Source: Floricoccus penangensis | Lineage (GTDB): Bacteria > Bacillota > Bacilli > Lactobacillales > Streptococcaceae | NCBI RefSeq assembly: GCF_001832885.1 | Contig: NZ_MKIQ01000002.1 | Span: forward strand, 1 to 64,000 | DNA: 64,000 nt | Reading direction: 5' to 3' | Shown here: positions 1 through 8,731 of the stretch, piece by piece | How positions within the stretch are numbered: position 1 is the stretch's first letter | How the letters are laid out: each line of letters opens with the position of its first letter | Position numbers and translations under genes: made by a program | The notes under the pieces: generated by a model | Databases searched by the model: none | The model's input: the letters and a program-made list of their open reading frames with translations, nothing else | What the model was told of the DNA's origin: nothing

Positions 1-225
1 TTGTCAACTACTTTTTAAAACTTTTTCACAAGTTTTTTTCGTTGACTGTTTCGTCCTTGACAGTGTTATTATCTTATCACCACCATATTTGTTTGTCAAT
101 AACTTTGTTTGCTTTCACATTCTGTTAATTTGAAAATAAATATTTCGTCATGAGACAACTTGATTAGTCTATCACTTCATACTTTCCATGTCAACAGTAT
201 TTACTTAATTTTTTATTACTTGGAG
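1..225. other. AT-rich non-coding edge
   Basis: No open reading frame with a ribosome binding site is seen. The first 110 bases are T-rich with two GTTGAC/CTTGAC-like words. From memory this resembles sequence next to rRNA operons in low-GC Firmicutes, but nothing inside the window proves it. Confidence 0.3.
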
Positions 226-1149
226 TTATATTCTATAAATGTTATCTACTACAGCTATCATAGCTCTTTTTGTAAAGAAACCTGATGATGTTAGTTGCGA
301 TATTTTACTTACGTTTAATTTTAGCGCTTCGTAGTCGAAATCATCTATACAGCCTATTTGTTCTCTCAAATCTTTCAGTGATGAATAAACTACTCCTAAT
401 TTATATTCTTTTACCATATTAGACTGATGGCTACTATATGGAATTACTACAGGTAAACCAACACTTAGGAAAACTGATAACAGCAGTGAATTGTTTAAAT
501 CATTATTAACTACAAATCCAAAACCTGAATATTTTTTTATTAGTAAGAATTGTTGAATGCTTTCAATTTTATCTATGTTATCAAGTGAAATTAATTCATC
601 GGATGCTCCACTTACTTGATAGATATTATCGCTTTTCTCTATATAATAACTTATTTTGTCATCTAATAAGTAGTCAGTAATACCAAGTGTAATTATTTTC
701 TTTTTAAATTTACATAAATATTTTATACGGTCTTTCATCATTGTATTTTCAACAATAAGAATATCAAAATGTTGTAGTTCCCTTTGTATATCATCTTCTA
801 GTGCATTTATTGTCGAATCAAATTCCCAAGCTGGAATGTCCCAAACTATTCCAACTAATTTAATATTTTTTTCTTTAAGTTGTCTAATAAATTCAATATC
901 ATATCTAATGTTACCTTGAAGCATTGGGTACTGTAGAAAAACAACATCACCCGTTTTAACTTCACTAATGATTACTGAAATATCATGACTAAGCTCGTCA
1001 TCTGACTTATCTCGATCATTATAAATATGATATTCCAAACTTTCGAAACCAAGACTCTTTGATATTTGAGCAGTCTGCTTATTTTTCACATATAATTCTT
1101 TTTGTGAATAATAATTCGGTATAACTAAGGTGCTTGTCCAAATCGTCAT
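226..1149 (-). CDS. Gtf3-like glycosyltransferase
   Basis: A 307-residue protein resembling the Gtf3 / nucleotide-sugar-synthetase-like glycosyltransferases. In oral streptococci these add a second sugar to GlcNAc-primed serine-rich adhesins; related enzymes make cell-wall galactofuranosyl glycans. The N-terminus (IPNYYSQKELY...) and the run DVVFLQYPMLQGN match the GDIVIFQSP-type first Rossmann half. VVNNDLNNSLLLSVFLSVGLP (about residues 217-237) matches the acceptor/donor region conserved at the end of the family. GAGGAT lies 7 bases before the ATG. It is the last gene on this side, so any partner adhesin or SecA2 locus is outside the window. The family is likely; the actual sugar and acceptor are unknown. 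Confidence 0.7.
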   Translation of the reverse strand: MTIWTSTLVIPNYYSQKELYVKNKQTAQISKSLGFESLEYHIYNDRDKSDDELSHDISVIISEVKTGDVVFLQYPMLQGNIRYDIEFIRQLKEKNIKLVGIVWDIPAWEFDSTINALEDDIQRELQHFDILIVENTMMKDRIKYLCKFKKKIITLGITDYLLDDKISYYIEKSDNIYQVSGASDELISLDNIDKIESIQQFLLIKKYSGFGFVVNNDLNNSLLLSVFLSVGLPVVIPYSSHQSNMVKEYKLGVVYSSLKDLREQIGCIDDFDYEALKLNVSKISQLTSSGFFTKRAMIAVVDNIYRI

Positions 1150-1170
1150 TTTATCCTCTTCTTTGTATAA

Positions 1171-1196
1171 GAAAAGACGATAATAATCGTCTTATT
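1171..1196 (-). terminator. Intrinsic terminator after rhodanese gene
   Basis: On the minus strand AAGACGAT-TATT-ATCGTCTT is followed by TTCTT. It overlaps the stop of the rhodanese gene and closes the yqgQ-glcK-rhodanese unit. Confidence 0.75.
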
Positions 1197-1572
1197 TAAC
1201 TTTTCCATCCCATGCTGCTAATCCATCTTTTAAAAGATATATTTCAGTAAAACCTGCTTTTTTCAGAGTAGGAACGACACTTACTGCTTGTTGCGGTCTA
1301 CCCATTTCATAGATTAGGACTGGTTTGTTTTTATTTAATGCTGCAAGACTATTCCCAATTTGATTTGCCGGAATATTTCTTGCTCCCAAGATATGCTTAA
1401 TACGGAATTCACTTGGTTCCCTTATATCTACAAGTTGACCTTGTGGGATTAATTCAGCAAATTCTTCATTATTAATTTTTTTTGATCCTCTACGTACTTG
1501 TAGTGTTTTATATAATGACCACCCCGCCATTGCTAAAAGTACTGCCAATAGTATTAAATTTATAGCTAACAT
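1192..1572 (-). CDS. Membrane-anchored rhodanese-like protein (YqhL type)
   Basis: A 126-residue protein with one N-terminal membrane segment (about residues 3-22) and a single rhodanese domain (about 35-125). The domain shows the usual VDIREPSEF and GLAAWDG landmarks. The loop that normally carries the sulfur-accepting cysteine reads IYEMGRPQQA and has no Cys, so classical sulfurtransferase activity is unlikely; a binding or scaffold role is more probable. It follows glcK by 18 bases, as in many Firmicutes where yqgQ, glucokinase and a rhodanese gene are clustered. AAGGAAA precedes the ATG. Family call is confident; function unknown. Confidence 0.82.
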   Translation of the reverse strand: MLAINLILLAVLLAMAGWSLYKTLQVRRGSKKINNEEFAELIPQGQLVDIREPSEFRIKHILGARNIPANQIGNSLAALNKNKPVLIYEMGRPQQAVSVVPTLKKAGFTEIYLLKDGLAAWDGKVK

Positions 1573-1590
1573 TAATTTTTTCCTTTTTTA

Positions 1591-2559
1591 TTATTTATCA
1601 AATTTCATTGCAAGGCTTGCAGCTCCAATGATGCCTGCATCATTACCAAGCTGCGCTAATTTGATTGAAGTTGTTTCTTGAACTTGAGGGAATGTATATT
1701 CTAAGAAATATTTTTCTACTTGATTTCTTAAGAATTCTCCCGCAGCGGAAACTCCGCCACCGATAACGATTGAATCTGGATTTAATGTATTACCTAAATT
1801 ACCACATGCAAGCCCTAAATATTGAGATACTTTGTCAACTACTATAACCGCAAAACGATCTCCTGCTTCCGCAGCACCAAAAATATCTTTCGATGTCACT
1901 TGTTCACCATTATCAATAGAATCTTTAATTTGGCTTTCACCTTCATACTCTTCAGAAAGTTTACGTGCTAAACGAACAACTCCAGTAGCAGAAGCAACTG
2001 TCTCCAAGCATCCTTTTTTCCCACAAGTACAATCAAAGCCATCAACATCAACTGTAATATGACCAATTTCACCACCTGCACCAGCAACACCATGTATTAA
2101 ATTACCAGCAGCAATAATACCACCACCAACACCTGTTCCAAGTGTCACGAATATTACATCAGGATTATTTGCTCCTGCTCCAACCCAACGTTCTCCAAGG
2201 GCTGCAACGTTAGCATCATTGTCAATCGCAAATGGTAATCCAACACCTTCAGTAATTTCTTTACCAACTTGTTGAATATTTTTCCAATTCAAATTATATG
2301 CACCTTTTACAGTAACGTTTTCGATATCAACGCTTCCAGGACTGCCCATTCCAATTCCCAAGAAATCAGCTTTTGTTAAATTATAAAGATCTATACGATG
2401 ATTAATACTTTCAATGATATCAGGAATAATATATTTGCCTTCATTGGTAATTCTAGTTTCAATAGCCCACTTATCTTGAATCTCACCTTCAAGAGTTAAA
2501 ATACCAAATTTAATTGTAGTTCCACCTAAATCGATTCCGATTATTTTTTTTTCTGACAT
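1591..2559 (-). CDS. glcK: ROK-family glucokinase
   Basis: A cytosolic 322-residue ATP-dependent glucokinase making glucose-6-phosphate from free glucose, for example sugar released from disaccharides. The N-terminal phosphate loop DLGGTTIKFG (residues 10-19), the catalytic DNDANVAALGE segment, the GGEIGH glucose-binding motif and the ROK zinc motif CTCGKKGCLE (near 178-187) are all present. Length is typical for Firmicutes GlcK. AGGGGT lies before ATG. It sits between yqgQ (17 bases upstream) and the rhodanese gene, the arrangement seen in Bacillus and streptococci, presumably one transcript. Confidence 0.95.
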   Translation of the reverse strand: MSEKKIIGIDLGGTTIKFGILTLEGEIQDKWAIETRITNEGKYIIPDIIESINHRIDLYNLTKADFLGIGMGSPGSVDIENVTVKGAYNLNWKNIQQVGKEITEGVGLPFAIDNDANVAALGERWVGAGANNPDVIFVTLGTGVGGGIIAAGNLIHGVAGAGGEIGHITVDVDGFDCTCGKKGCLETVASATGVVRLARKLSEEYEGESQIKDSIDNGEQVTSKDIFGAAEAGDRFAVIVVDKVSQYLGLACGNLGNTLNPDSIVIGGGVSAAGEFLRNQVEKYFLEYTFPQVQETTSIKLAQLGNDAGIIGAASLAMKFDK

Positions 2560-2576
2560 AGATATTTACCCCTTAA

Positions 2577-2795
2577 TTATATATGCTTATTAGCATCTTC
2601 TTCTTTTTTATGCTCTGATCTTAAAACAAGTTCTGCTTGAAGATAATCTGTCTTATCAATTAAACCTAAATCATAGAGATTTTTCAATTCTATCTTCATT
2701 AATTCAATATCATAAATCCTTTTTCCAACATAGATAAAAATACCAAATCTTTTTAAAAACTGTTGAACGTCATAAAGGTTTTTCATAGTTTTCAT
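2577..2795 (-). CDS. yqgQ: YqgQ family protein (DUF910)
   Basis: A small cytosolic protein of the YqgQ family, nearly always encoded next to glucokinase; its biochemical role is unknown. The core NLYDVQQFLKRFGIFIYVG and DIELMKIELKNLYDLGLI is characteristic. The listed start gives 72 residues, but an internal ATG at 2786 (residue 4) aligns better with Bacillus YqgQ. Neither has a Shine-Dalgarno sequence. The predicted -10 box ends only about 8 bases before the first ATG, so the mRNA may be essentially leaderless. Confidence 0.85.
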   Translation of the reverse strand: MKTMKNLYDVQQFLKRFGIFIYVGKRIYDIELMKIELKNLYDLGLIDKTDYLQAELVLRSEHKKEEDANKHI

Positions 2796-2803
2796 ACATT
2801 ACA

Positions 2804-2832
2804 AGAATAGCATGAAAACGCTTGTTTTTCAA
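2804..2832 (-). promoter_or_regulatory. Promoter of yqgQ-glcK unit
   Basis: Minus-strand TTGAAA, 17-base spacer ending in TGC, then TATTCT (extended -10). The spacer holds AAGCGTTTTCA, a partial cre-like word with two mismatches. The start codon follows within 8-10 bases of the -10. Confidence 0.6.
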
Positions 2833-2933
2833 GATGAAAAAGTCACAAATAATTTCTTTTTCTGTAAGTTCATCATTCATTTTCAATCATAAAAATACTA
2901 ATAATAATTAATATAAAACAAATATATTTCAAC

Positions 2934-2966
2934 AAAAAAGAGAATTACCATTATAGATAACTCTCT
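2934..2966 (-). terminator. Intrinsic terminator after dps
   Basis: Minus-strand stem GAGAGTTATC / GTAATTCTC with a T run (TTTTTTG), just past the dps stop. Confidence 0.7.
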
Positions 2967-2980
2967 TCATCACTATATTT

Positions 2981-3442
2981 TTATAAGCCTGGTGCACGTC
3001 CAATTTCAGATTCTAGCATCCAAATTGTTTTTTCAAGTCCACCTTTAGCTGAAGTAAAGATATCTGAAGTTACAGCATCTCCTTCTTCATCAGAAGCTTC
3101 AATACCTTGTTCAAATAAATCAGCTAAATATTTATAGGCTGTTACTACTTCTTCAATTCTTTCTGCGATAGATTTATTCCAATCAGCTGGTTCAAGTTCG
3201 ATTTTTGAAAGTTCATCAAATTCTTTAAGTGTAGATACTGGACTTCCCCCAATTGTAATCAAACGTTCTGATAATTCATCAAGCGCTCCATTTAATTGAT
3301 CCATTAATTCATCCATTTTTGGATGTAATTTCATGAAACCAGGACCTCTCATATACCAATGTACTTGGTGAACGAGAGCACTAGCTTTCGATAAGTCAGC
3401 AACTGATTGATTTAAAAGTTCTTTTGTTTTTTCTCTAGACAT
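2981..3442 (-). CDS. dps: Dps-family ferritin-like protein
   Basis: A 153-residue DNA-protection/mini-ferritin protein that oxidises Fe(II) with peroxide and stores the iron in a dodecamer shell. The ferroxidase signature [16 protein letters not shown] (about residues 26-41) and the acidic [15 protein letters not shown] stretch are present, and the length is typical. It is monocistronic, with its own promoter and terminator. Together with ahpCF elsewhere in the window it forms the visible peroxide defence. A Dps-like peroxide resistance protein (Dpr) name would fit equally well. Confidence 0.93.
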   Translation of the reverse strand: MSREKTKELLNQSVADLSKASALVHQVHWYMRGPGFMKLHPKMDELMDQLNGALDELSERLITIGGSPVSTLKEFDELSKIELEPADWNKSIAERIEEVVTAYKYLADLFEQGIEASDEEGDAVTSDIFTSAKGGLEKTIWMLESEIGRAPGL

Positions 3443-3470
3443 TTTAACACCTAAACCTTTCTATATTTAT

Positions 3471-3499
3471 ATTCTAAGCCATTACAATACTTTTTGCAA
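3471..3499 (-). promoter_or_regulatory. dps promoter
   Basis: Minus-strand TTGCAA, 17-base spacer, TAGAAT, about 30 bases before the dps start. The -10 region TTAGAATATAAATATAGAA is AT-rich; I could not make it match a PerR box with confidence. Confidence 0.6.
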
Positions 3500-3554
3500 A
3501 AATTTCAACTGAAAATCTGTGATTATTTTACGTATATATCTGTGAGGTGATTTT

Positions 3555-4205
3555 ATGTTTATATATTTTATTTATGGAAGTATCATTGGTTCTTTTTTTT
3601 GTCTATTAGTTGATAGATTTTACAATTCTTCCTTATTTTTTCCTACTTCACACTGTACAAATTGCCTGCATAAGCTTGGAGTATTGGATTTAATTCCAAT
3701 AATTTCACAGGTTGTGTGTTTGAGCAGATGTAGATACTGTAAATCTAAAATTCCATATTGGTATGCTGTAGTAGAATTATTCACAGGTCTTGTTTTTGTT
3801 TTGTTTTACTTAAAAGCAATTAACTTTACTGATTTTTCCATTATTTTATTGGGTATGATATTATCAGCATTTGATATAAAAGAAAATTCCTATCCATTAG
3901 TTGTATGGTTAATGTTTACACTACCTCTACTTTTATTAAATTCTATAAATCTTCTTTTTATATTTTTGATAATACTAACAATACTAGCATTTATATTTGA
4001 TATAAAAATAGGTTCAGGTGACTTTCTTTTTTTAGCAATATTAAGTCTATCCTTAACCGAGCTTCAAATACTATTTTTAATCCAATTCTCATCGTTTTTA
4101 GGAATTGTATATTTTATCATTTGGAAGAAAAAAATCATTCCTTTTGTTCCATTCATGTATTCTGTATATTTGCTAATCTTATCCTTTACAATCCTGTTAC
4201 AGTAA
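3555..4205 (+). CDS. comC: Type IV prepilin peptidase / methyltransferase
   Basis: A polytopic membrane aspartyl protease (216 residues) that cleaves and N-methylates type IV-like prepilins, in this group usually competence pseudopilins (ComGC family). The N-terminal cytosolic domain has two CxxC pairs (CTNC and CRYC), the zinc-binding hallmark of bifunctional enzymes. The two catalytic aspartates are in [11 protein letters not shown] and in the GxGD motif GSGDFLF. GTGAGGTGA precedes the ATG. It runs convergent with dinB and their ends overlap by 20 bases. A com pilus operon is not in the window. Confidence 0.9.
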   Translation: MFIYFIYGSIIGSFFCLLVDRFYNSSLFFPTSHCTNCLHKLGVLDLIPIISQVVCLSRCRYCKSKIPYWYAVVELFTGLVFVLFYLKAINFTDFSIILLGMILSAFDIKENSYPLVVWLMFTLPLLLLNSINLLFIFLIILTILAFIFDIKIGSGDFLFLAILSLSLTELQILFLIQFSSFLGIVYFIIWKKKIIPFVPFMYSVYLLILSFTILLQ

Positions 4206-5250
4206 CACCTAATAATCTTATGCCTTTTTCAATTAAATTTTCAAATTCACCAAATAATTGAAGAGCCAATTTATTTATCTGTTCAAATTCATTATTTTTT
4301 TCTGACTCGCTTATACGTTTTGTATGAGTTTCAAAATCTGCTGTTCGAATTTTAAGCACTATCGTCTTTCCTTTTAAATCTTTCTCTTTCAATGTTTGAG
4401 AAACTTTTTTAGAAAGAGTAGTTATTTCTTGACGAATATCTTCTTCAAGATAAAGAAGCTTTCCATATGTTTTTTCATTGCCAACAGACTTCCTTGGCCT
4501 GCTAGACTTTACTTTGCTATTATGAATTCCATGCCCTTTCAAATAAAGTTGCCATCCCATTACACCTAACTTGTCAATTAAAATCTGAGGATTTATTTCT
4601 ATTATATCTGATCCTTTATAAATTCCAATTTCATTTAATTTCTCCTCAGTTCTCTTACCTACGCCATGAAATTTTTCAATTGGCAAGTCTTTTAGAAAAT
4701 CTTTTGCTTCGCCTGGTGTAATCAGAGTCAGACCTTTTGGCTTTTGAAAATCACTAGCTAACTTTGCCAAAAATTTGTTATAAGAAACTCCAGCAGAGCT
4801 GGTTAAATGAATTTCTTGATATATATCATGCTGAATTAATTTAGCAATTTTTACAGCACTTGTACTGTTTATTTTATTTTCAGTTACATCCAAATACGCT
4901 TCATCGGTAGCAATACCTTCAACTAAATCAGTATATCGGTGAAATATCTCATGGATTTGAGCAGATATTTCTTTATATTTTTGATAATTACCAGAGATAA
5001 AGATTGCTTGTGGACATAGTTCATAAGCTTCTTTTGCGCTCATAGCAGAATGAATTCCATATTTTCTAGCTTCATAGTTACAAGTAGAAACAACACCACG
5101 TCCCCCACTTTCAAGAGGATTACGAGCAATTATTACTGGTTTCCCTATAAGCTTAGGATTATCCCTTTCTTCAACCGATGCGAAAAAGGCATCCATATCA
5201 ATATGAATGATTTTTCTACTAGTATCATTAATTAATGGATATTCCAACAT
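4186..5250 (-). CDS. dinB: DNA polymerase IV
   Basis: Y-family translesion polymerase, 354 residues. The palm motif [17 protein letters not shown] (about 17-33) and the catalytic [10 protein letters not shown] (SIDEAYLD in most homologues) supply the metal-binding acidic residues. The little-finger region and [10 protein letters not shown] helix-hairpin-helix are present. There is no obvious C-terminal beta-clamp peptide; the protein ends LLGVTVTGL. It is separated from upstream pflB by a terminator and has its own short leader. No LexA-type palindrome was recognised upstream. Confidence 0.95.
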   Translation of the reverse strand: MLEYPLINDTSRKIIHIDMDAFFASVEERDNPKLIGKPVIIARNPLESGGRGVVSTCNYEARKYGIHSAMSAKEAYELCPQAIFISGNYQKYKEISAQIHEIFHRYTDLVEGIATDEAYLDVTENKINSTSAVKIAKLIQHDIYQEIHLTSSAGVSYNKFLAKLASDFQKPKGLTLITPGEAKDFLKDLPIEKFHGVGKRTEEKLNEIGIYKGSDIIEINPQILIDKLGVMGWQLYLKGHGIHNSKVKSSRPRKSVGNEKTYGKLLYLEEDIRQEITTLSKKVSQTLKEKDLKGKTIVLKIRTADFETHTKRISESEKNNEFEQINKLALQLFGEFENLIEKGIRLLGVTVTGL

Positions 5251-5324
5251 ACTTTAAGCTCTCCTTTAAGTATATTATACCAAAAAATACTAATAAATTC
5301 GTACTTTTTTAACTTTTAAAAGAT

Positions 5325-5352
5325 AAAAAAAGCTATACGATAACGTATAACT
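5325..5352 (-). terminator. Intrinsic terminator after pflB
   Basis: Minus-strand AGTTATACG-TTAT-CGTATAGCT followed by seven T residues, 47 bases past the pflB stop. Confidence 0.8.
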
Positions 5353-5398
5353 CCTTTTAATATATTTAATTGACATCTAAATTTTAATTAAATATTTA

Positions 5399-7708
5399 TT
5401 ATTTAACTGCGTCGTCCATTGAAAGAACTTCATGGAATACACGTTTAGTTAATTCTTTACGTTGTTCTGGGCCTAAGTATTTAGTGTTTACACAGTATCC
5501 AGAAATACGTACGATTACATCTTCACCGTTCATAATCTTGTCGTATACGTCTGCAAGATCCATAACGTTCAAGTTCATGTGTTGTCCACCATTAATGAAG
5601 TATGCATCAAGAATGTCAACAAGGTTAGCTACTTGTTCTTCACGAGTTTTACCAAGTGCACGTGGTGATACTTGTGTAGTTAATGAAATACCATCATTTG
5701 CATGCTTGAATTCAAGTTTTGAAATTGAGTTCAAGTTTTGTAACCATCCACCTCTAGAAGCAGGTAGTGGGTTAGCTCCAGGTGAGAAGAATTCATATTC
5801 ACTGTAGTTTACTGATCCATCTTCGTTTAAGAAGATACCACGGTTTACTGGTGAGTGACCTGTTTGTTTAGAGTATGCTACGTTAGAAGTGATTGTTAAT
5901 AATGAAACTGTTGCTTCCGCATTTTTGTATAGTTTGTGGCTAGCAAGTTTTTCATGGTACATCTTCATAACTAGTTTACCAATGTTATCTACACGGTCAT
6001 CATCTTCACCAAAGCGTGGGAATTCACCTTCAGTGATGTAGTCAACGATGCGTCCTTCTTCATTACGAACTGGTTTAACAGTAGCATATTTAATTGCTGA
6101 AAGTGTATCAACAACGTTTGCAAATCCACAGATACCGAATCCCATGTTTGCACGTTGATGTGATGGCAAGAATGCCATTTGAACTGCTTCATAGTTGTAT
6201 TTATCAGTCATGTAGTGAATGATATTTAATGCATCTACATAAGTATCAGTCAACCAATCAAGTGATTTATCAAAGTTTTCCATTACTTCATCATAGTCTA
6301 ATACGTCAGAAGTGATAGCATCAATATCAAATACTTTATAATCATGGTGTACATCGTCATATCCACCATCAATACCTGTAAGAAGTGCTTTAAGTACGTT
6401 TACACGTGCACCAAAGTATTGAATGTTATGGCGTTGGTTTTCACTTTCAGGATCAAGTGGAGATACACAACAAGAGATACATGACATTTCTCCGTAACCA
6501 TCTTTAGCCATTGTTTCAACACCTTCATATTGAATTGAAGAATGTTTGTGGCTCATGCTCATGCAGTAGCGACGGAAGTTGTATGGCAATTCTGGTGACC
6601 AAAGAACAGTTAAGTTTGGTTCAGGAGAGTTACCGATGTTATCTAATGTGTTTAAGAAACGGTAGTCCATTTTAGTAACACGGTGACGACCGTCGTTACC
6701 TAATCCACCCATTGAAGTTGTAATGAATGTTGGATCACCTGAATAAATTTCATCATATGCTTTTGTACGAGCAAATTTAACTGAACGAAGTTTTAGTACG
6801 AAATCATCAACGAATTCTTGAATTTCTGATTCAGTAAATGTTCCACGTTCTAAGTCACGTTGTGCGAAAATATCAAGAACGATTGGCACACGTCCAAGAG
6901 AAGTTGCAGCTCCATTGATTACACGTGCAGCAGCCATAAATGCAATGTTAGTCCATTGAATAGCTTCTTTAACGTTCATTGCTGGTTTACGAACATCTAA
7001 TCCGTAAAGATCACCAAATTTAGCTACTTCATCAAGAGCTTGATATTGTAGATTGATTTCTTCACGTAGACGAATTGATTCTTCATCAATTTCAGTAATA
7101 GCATTCCAGTCAGCTGCTTTTTCTTTCATTAAGAAATCAGCTCCATAAAGTGCTAAACGAGCATAAACACCAATGATACGTCCACGAGAATATGCATCTG
7201 GAAGACCAGTTACAGTGTGAGCGTGACGAGCACGACGGATATTTTGAGTGTAAGCACGGAAAATTCCATCATTTACAGTTGTTACGTATTTAGTAAAAAT
7301 TTCATGTAGTTCTGGTGAAATTTCATAACCATTTTCTTTAAGAGTAGTTTCCGCCATGCGAATTCCACCTTTTGGCATTAAACTTAAACGGAATGGTTCT
7401 GAATTTTGTAGACCGTAAATTACATCAAGATCTTTGTCGATATATCCAGCAGGAATATCAGCAATACTTGCTACGCGGTCAGTGTCCATTGGGAAGCGAG
7501 TTGCTTCATAGTGATCTTTTGTTGAATCTAAAATGTGTTTTACTTTAAGGCTACGTTCAGTAGGACCAGCTAAGAATGATTCGTCACCATCATAAGGTTC
7601 GTAGTTTGCATTTACGAAACGAGAAACGCTAACTTTTTCTTTCCAGTCAAGGCCTTTAAAACCTTCCCAAGCTTTTTCAAAGACATCTTGAGTTACTTCA
7701 GTTTTCAT
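5399..7708 (-). CDS. pflB: Formate C-acetyltransferase (pyruvate formate-lyase)
   Basis: A 769-residue glycyl-radical enzyme converting pyruvate and CoA to acetyl-CoA and formate under anaerobic conditions, the key step of mixed-acid fermentation. The adjacent catalytic cysteines lie in CISCCVSP and the radical-bearing glycine is in RISGYCV (Gly about residue 737). Length is typical. GGAGGTAAAG precedes the start. The activating enzyme PflA is not adjacent. Codon use is strongly biased, as for a highly expressed gene. The promoter has a cre-like site in its spacer and a perfect TTTGTT/AACAAA inverted repeat upstream. Confidence 0.97.
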   Translation of the reverse strand: MKTEVTQDVFEKAWEGFKGLDWKEKVSVSRFVNANYEPYDGDESFLAGPTERSLKVKHILDSTKDHYEATRFPMDTDRVASIADIPAGYIDKDLDVIYGLQNSEPFRLSLMPKGGIRMAETTLKENGYEISPELHEIFTKYVTTVNDGIFRAYTQNIRRARHAHTVTGLPDAYSRGRIIGVYARLALYGADFLMKEKAADWNAITEIDEESIRLREEINLQYQALDEVAKFGDLYGLDVRKPAMNVKEAIQWTNIAFMAAARVINGAATSLGRVPIVLDIFAQRDLERGTFTESEIQEFVDDFVLKLRSVKFARTKAYDEIYSGDPTFITTSMGGLGNDGRHRVTKMDYRFLNTLDNIGNSPEPNLTVLWSPELPYNFRRYCMSMSHKHSSIQYEGVETMAKDGYGEMSCISCCVSPLDPESENQRHNIQYFGARVNVLKALLTGIDGGYDDVHHDYKVFDIDAITSDVLDYDEVMENFDKSLDWLTDTYVDALNIIHYMTDKYNYEAVQMAFLPSHQRANMGFGICGFANVVDTLSAIKYATVKPVRNEEGRIVDYITEGEFPRFGEDDDRVDNIGKLVMKMYHEKLASHKLYKNAEATVSLLTITSNVAYSKQTGHSPVNRGIFLNEDGSVNYSEYEFFSPGANPLPASRGGWLQNLNSISKLEFKHANDGISLTTQVSPRALGKTREEQVANLVDILDAYFINGGQHMNLNVMDLADVYDKIMNGEDVIVRISGYCVNTKYLGPEQRKELTKRVFHEVLSMDDAVK

Positions 7709-7764
7709 TATCTTTACCTCCAGATAAAATGGTCAATTTAACGACCTGTTATATTTACATCCTT

Positions 7765-7819
7765 ATAATACCATACAGAAATCGCTTCCACAAGTAAAAA
7801 TCATTTGTTTTGCAACAAA
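7765..7819 (-). promoter_or_regulatory. pflB promoter with cre-like site and inverted repeat
   Basis: Minus strand: TTGTGG (7788-7793), 17-base spacer, TATTAT (7765-7770). TGGAAGCGATTTCT (7777-7790) matches the cre consensus at 13 of 14 positions and overlaps the -35. Farther upstream, 7804-7819 is a perfect inverted repeat TTTGTT-N4-AACAAA, a possible site for a redox or anaerobic regulator (not identified). Confidence 0.6.
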
Positions 7820-7854
7820 CTTTATTAGTACAATTTACTAATTTTTAAAAACTG

Positions 7855-8688
7855 TTATAGTTCTATCGCTATTCCAAAATGATCACTAATAATCTCTTCG
7901 TTCACGTTATCAAAAATCACCATATGCTTGTCTACTTCAACATTTTCATCGACAAAAACATAATCAATTCTCAACGATTGATTATTACCATCCCATCCAT
8001 CAATTTCATTTAATACAGTAAATTGTCCGACAACACTTTTAGAATTAATAAATGTATCTTTTAGGAAAGGAGCTGATGCTTTAATTAATTGATAACCTTC
8101 ATCTTTGATATGTGCAGCGTTATTAAAGTCTCCCATTATAATAATTTGATAACCCAAACTTCTTCGTGCTTCAATGGTTTTCAAAACGATATCCCATTCT
8201 TTCTCAAAACATTTTTCACCTTTATCATCAACCCACCAAGAAAAATGTACAGAATATATAGCTTTATTACTCGTATTCCCTACCAATACTTTTCGAGTAT
8301 GATAATCCTCGTAATCATCAGTTTGACTTACTAAAATTGACTCAACATCTGTCAGTTTTTCTTTTGAAAATATAGCAACCCCTTCGTCATACTTTCCATA
8401 TCCAACATGATTTACTGCCCATGACCAATAATACACTAGACCTTTAGAAGCAAGTTTTTCAGCTATTAGTAAGGCATAGTTATCTGCCTTTATTGGAAAA
8501 TTATTCCCTTTAGCTTCAACATAGAATTGATCCGGTTTGACTATCGGACTAGTAATTTGTTGGTTTATTTCTTGAAGGCAAAAGTAATTTGGTTCTTCTC
8601 TTATAATAAAATCAATTAGTTTCTCTAACTTATCTTTTGGATTATTTTCAATCCAACTATGAGTATTCAAAGTAAATAATTTTTCCAT
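7855..8688 (-). CDS. Endonuclease/exonuclease/phosphatase family protein
   Basis: A 277-residue protein of the DNase I-like fold. Visible landmarks are LNTHSW at the N-terminus, the metal-binding Glu in NYFCLQEINQ (about residue 41), HFSWW in the middle, IIMGDFNNAA, and the terminal SDHFGI. Family members act on DNA, inositol phosphates or sphingolipids, and no substrate can be chosen here. No signal peptide, so probably cytosolic. AAGGAGAAT precedes the ATG. It lies 38 bases after ptsG with a hairpin between them, so it may be read only by partial readthrough. Confidence 0.85.
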   Translation of the reverse strand: MEKLFTLNTHSWIENNPKDKLEKLIDFIIREEPNYFCLQEINQQITSPIVKPDQFYVEAKGNNFPIKADNYALLIAEKLASKGLVYYWSWAVNHVGYGKYDEGVAIFSKEKLTDVESILVSQTDDYEDYHTRKVLVGNTSNKAIYSVHFSWWVDDKGEKCFEKEWDIVLKTIEARRSLGYQIIIMGDFNNAAHIKDEGYQLIKASAPFLKDTFINSKSVVGQFTVLNEIDGWDGNNQSLRIDYVFVDENVEVDKHMVIFDNVNEEIISDHFGIAIEL

Positions 8689-8703
8689 AATATTCTCCTT
8701 AAC

Positions 8704-8731
8704 GGATAAAAGGGCTAAAGCCCTTTTTATC
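8704..8731 (-). terminator. Hairpin between ptsG and the nuclease gene
   Basis: Minus-strand AAAAAGGGCTTTAGCCCTTTT overlaps the ptsG stop. The T run after the stem is short, so partial readthrough into the next gene is plausible. Confidence 0.6.

Noticed and set aside
1-110. rRNA operon boundary
   Set aside because: The resemblance is from memory only and no rRNA sequence is inside the window; kept only as a weak note.
3465-3500. PerR box at dps
   Set aside because: The AT-rich -10 region gave too many mismatches to the PerR consensus.
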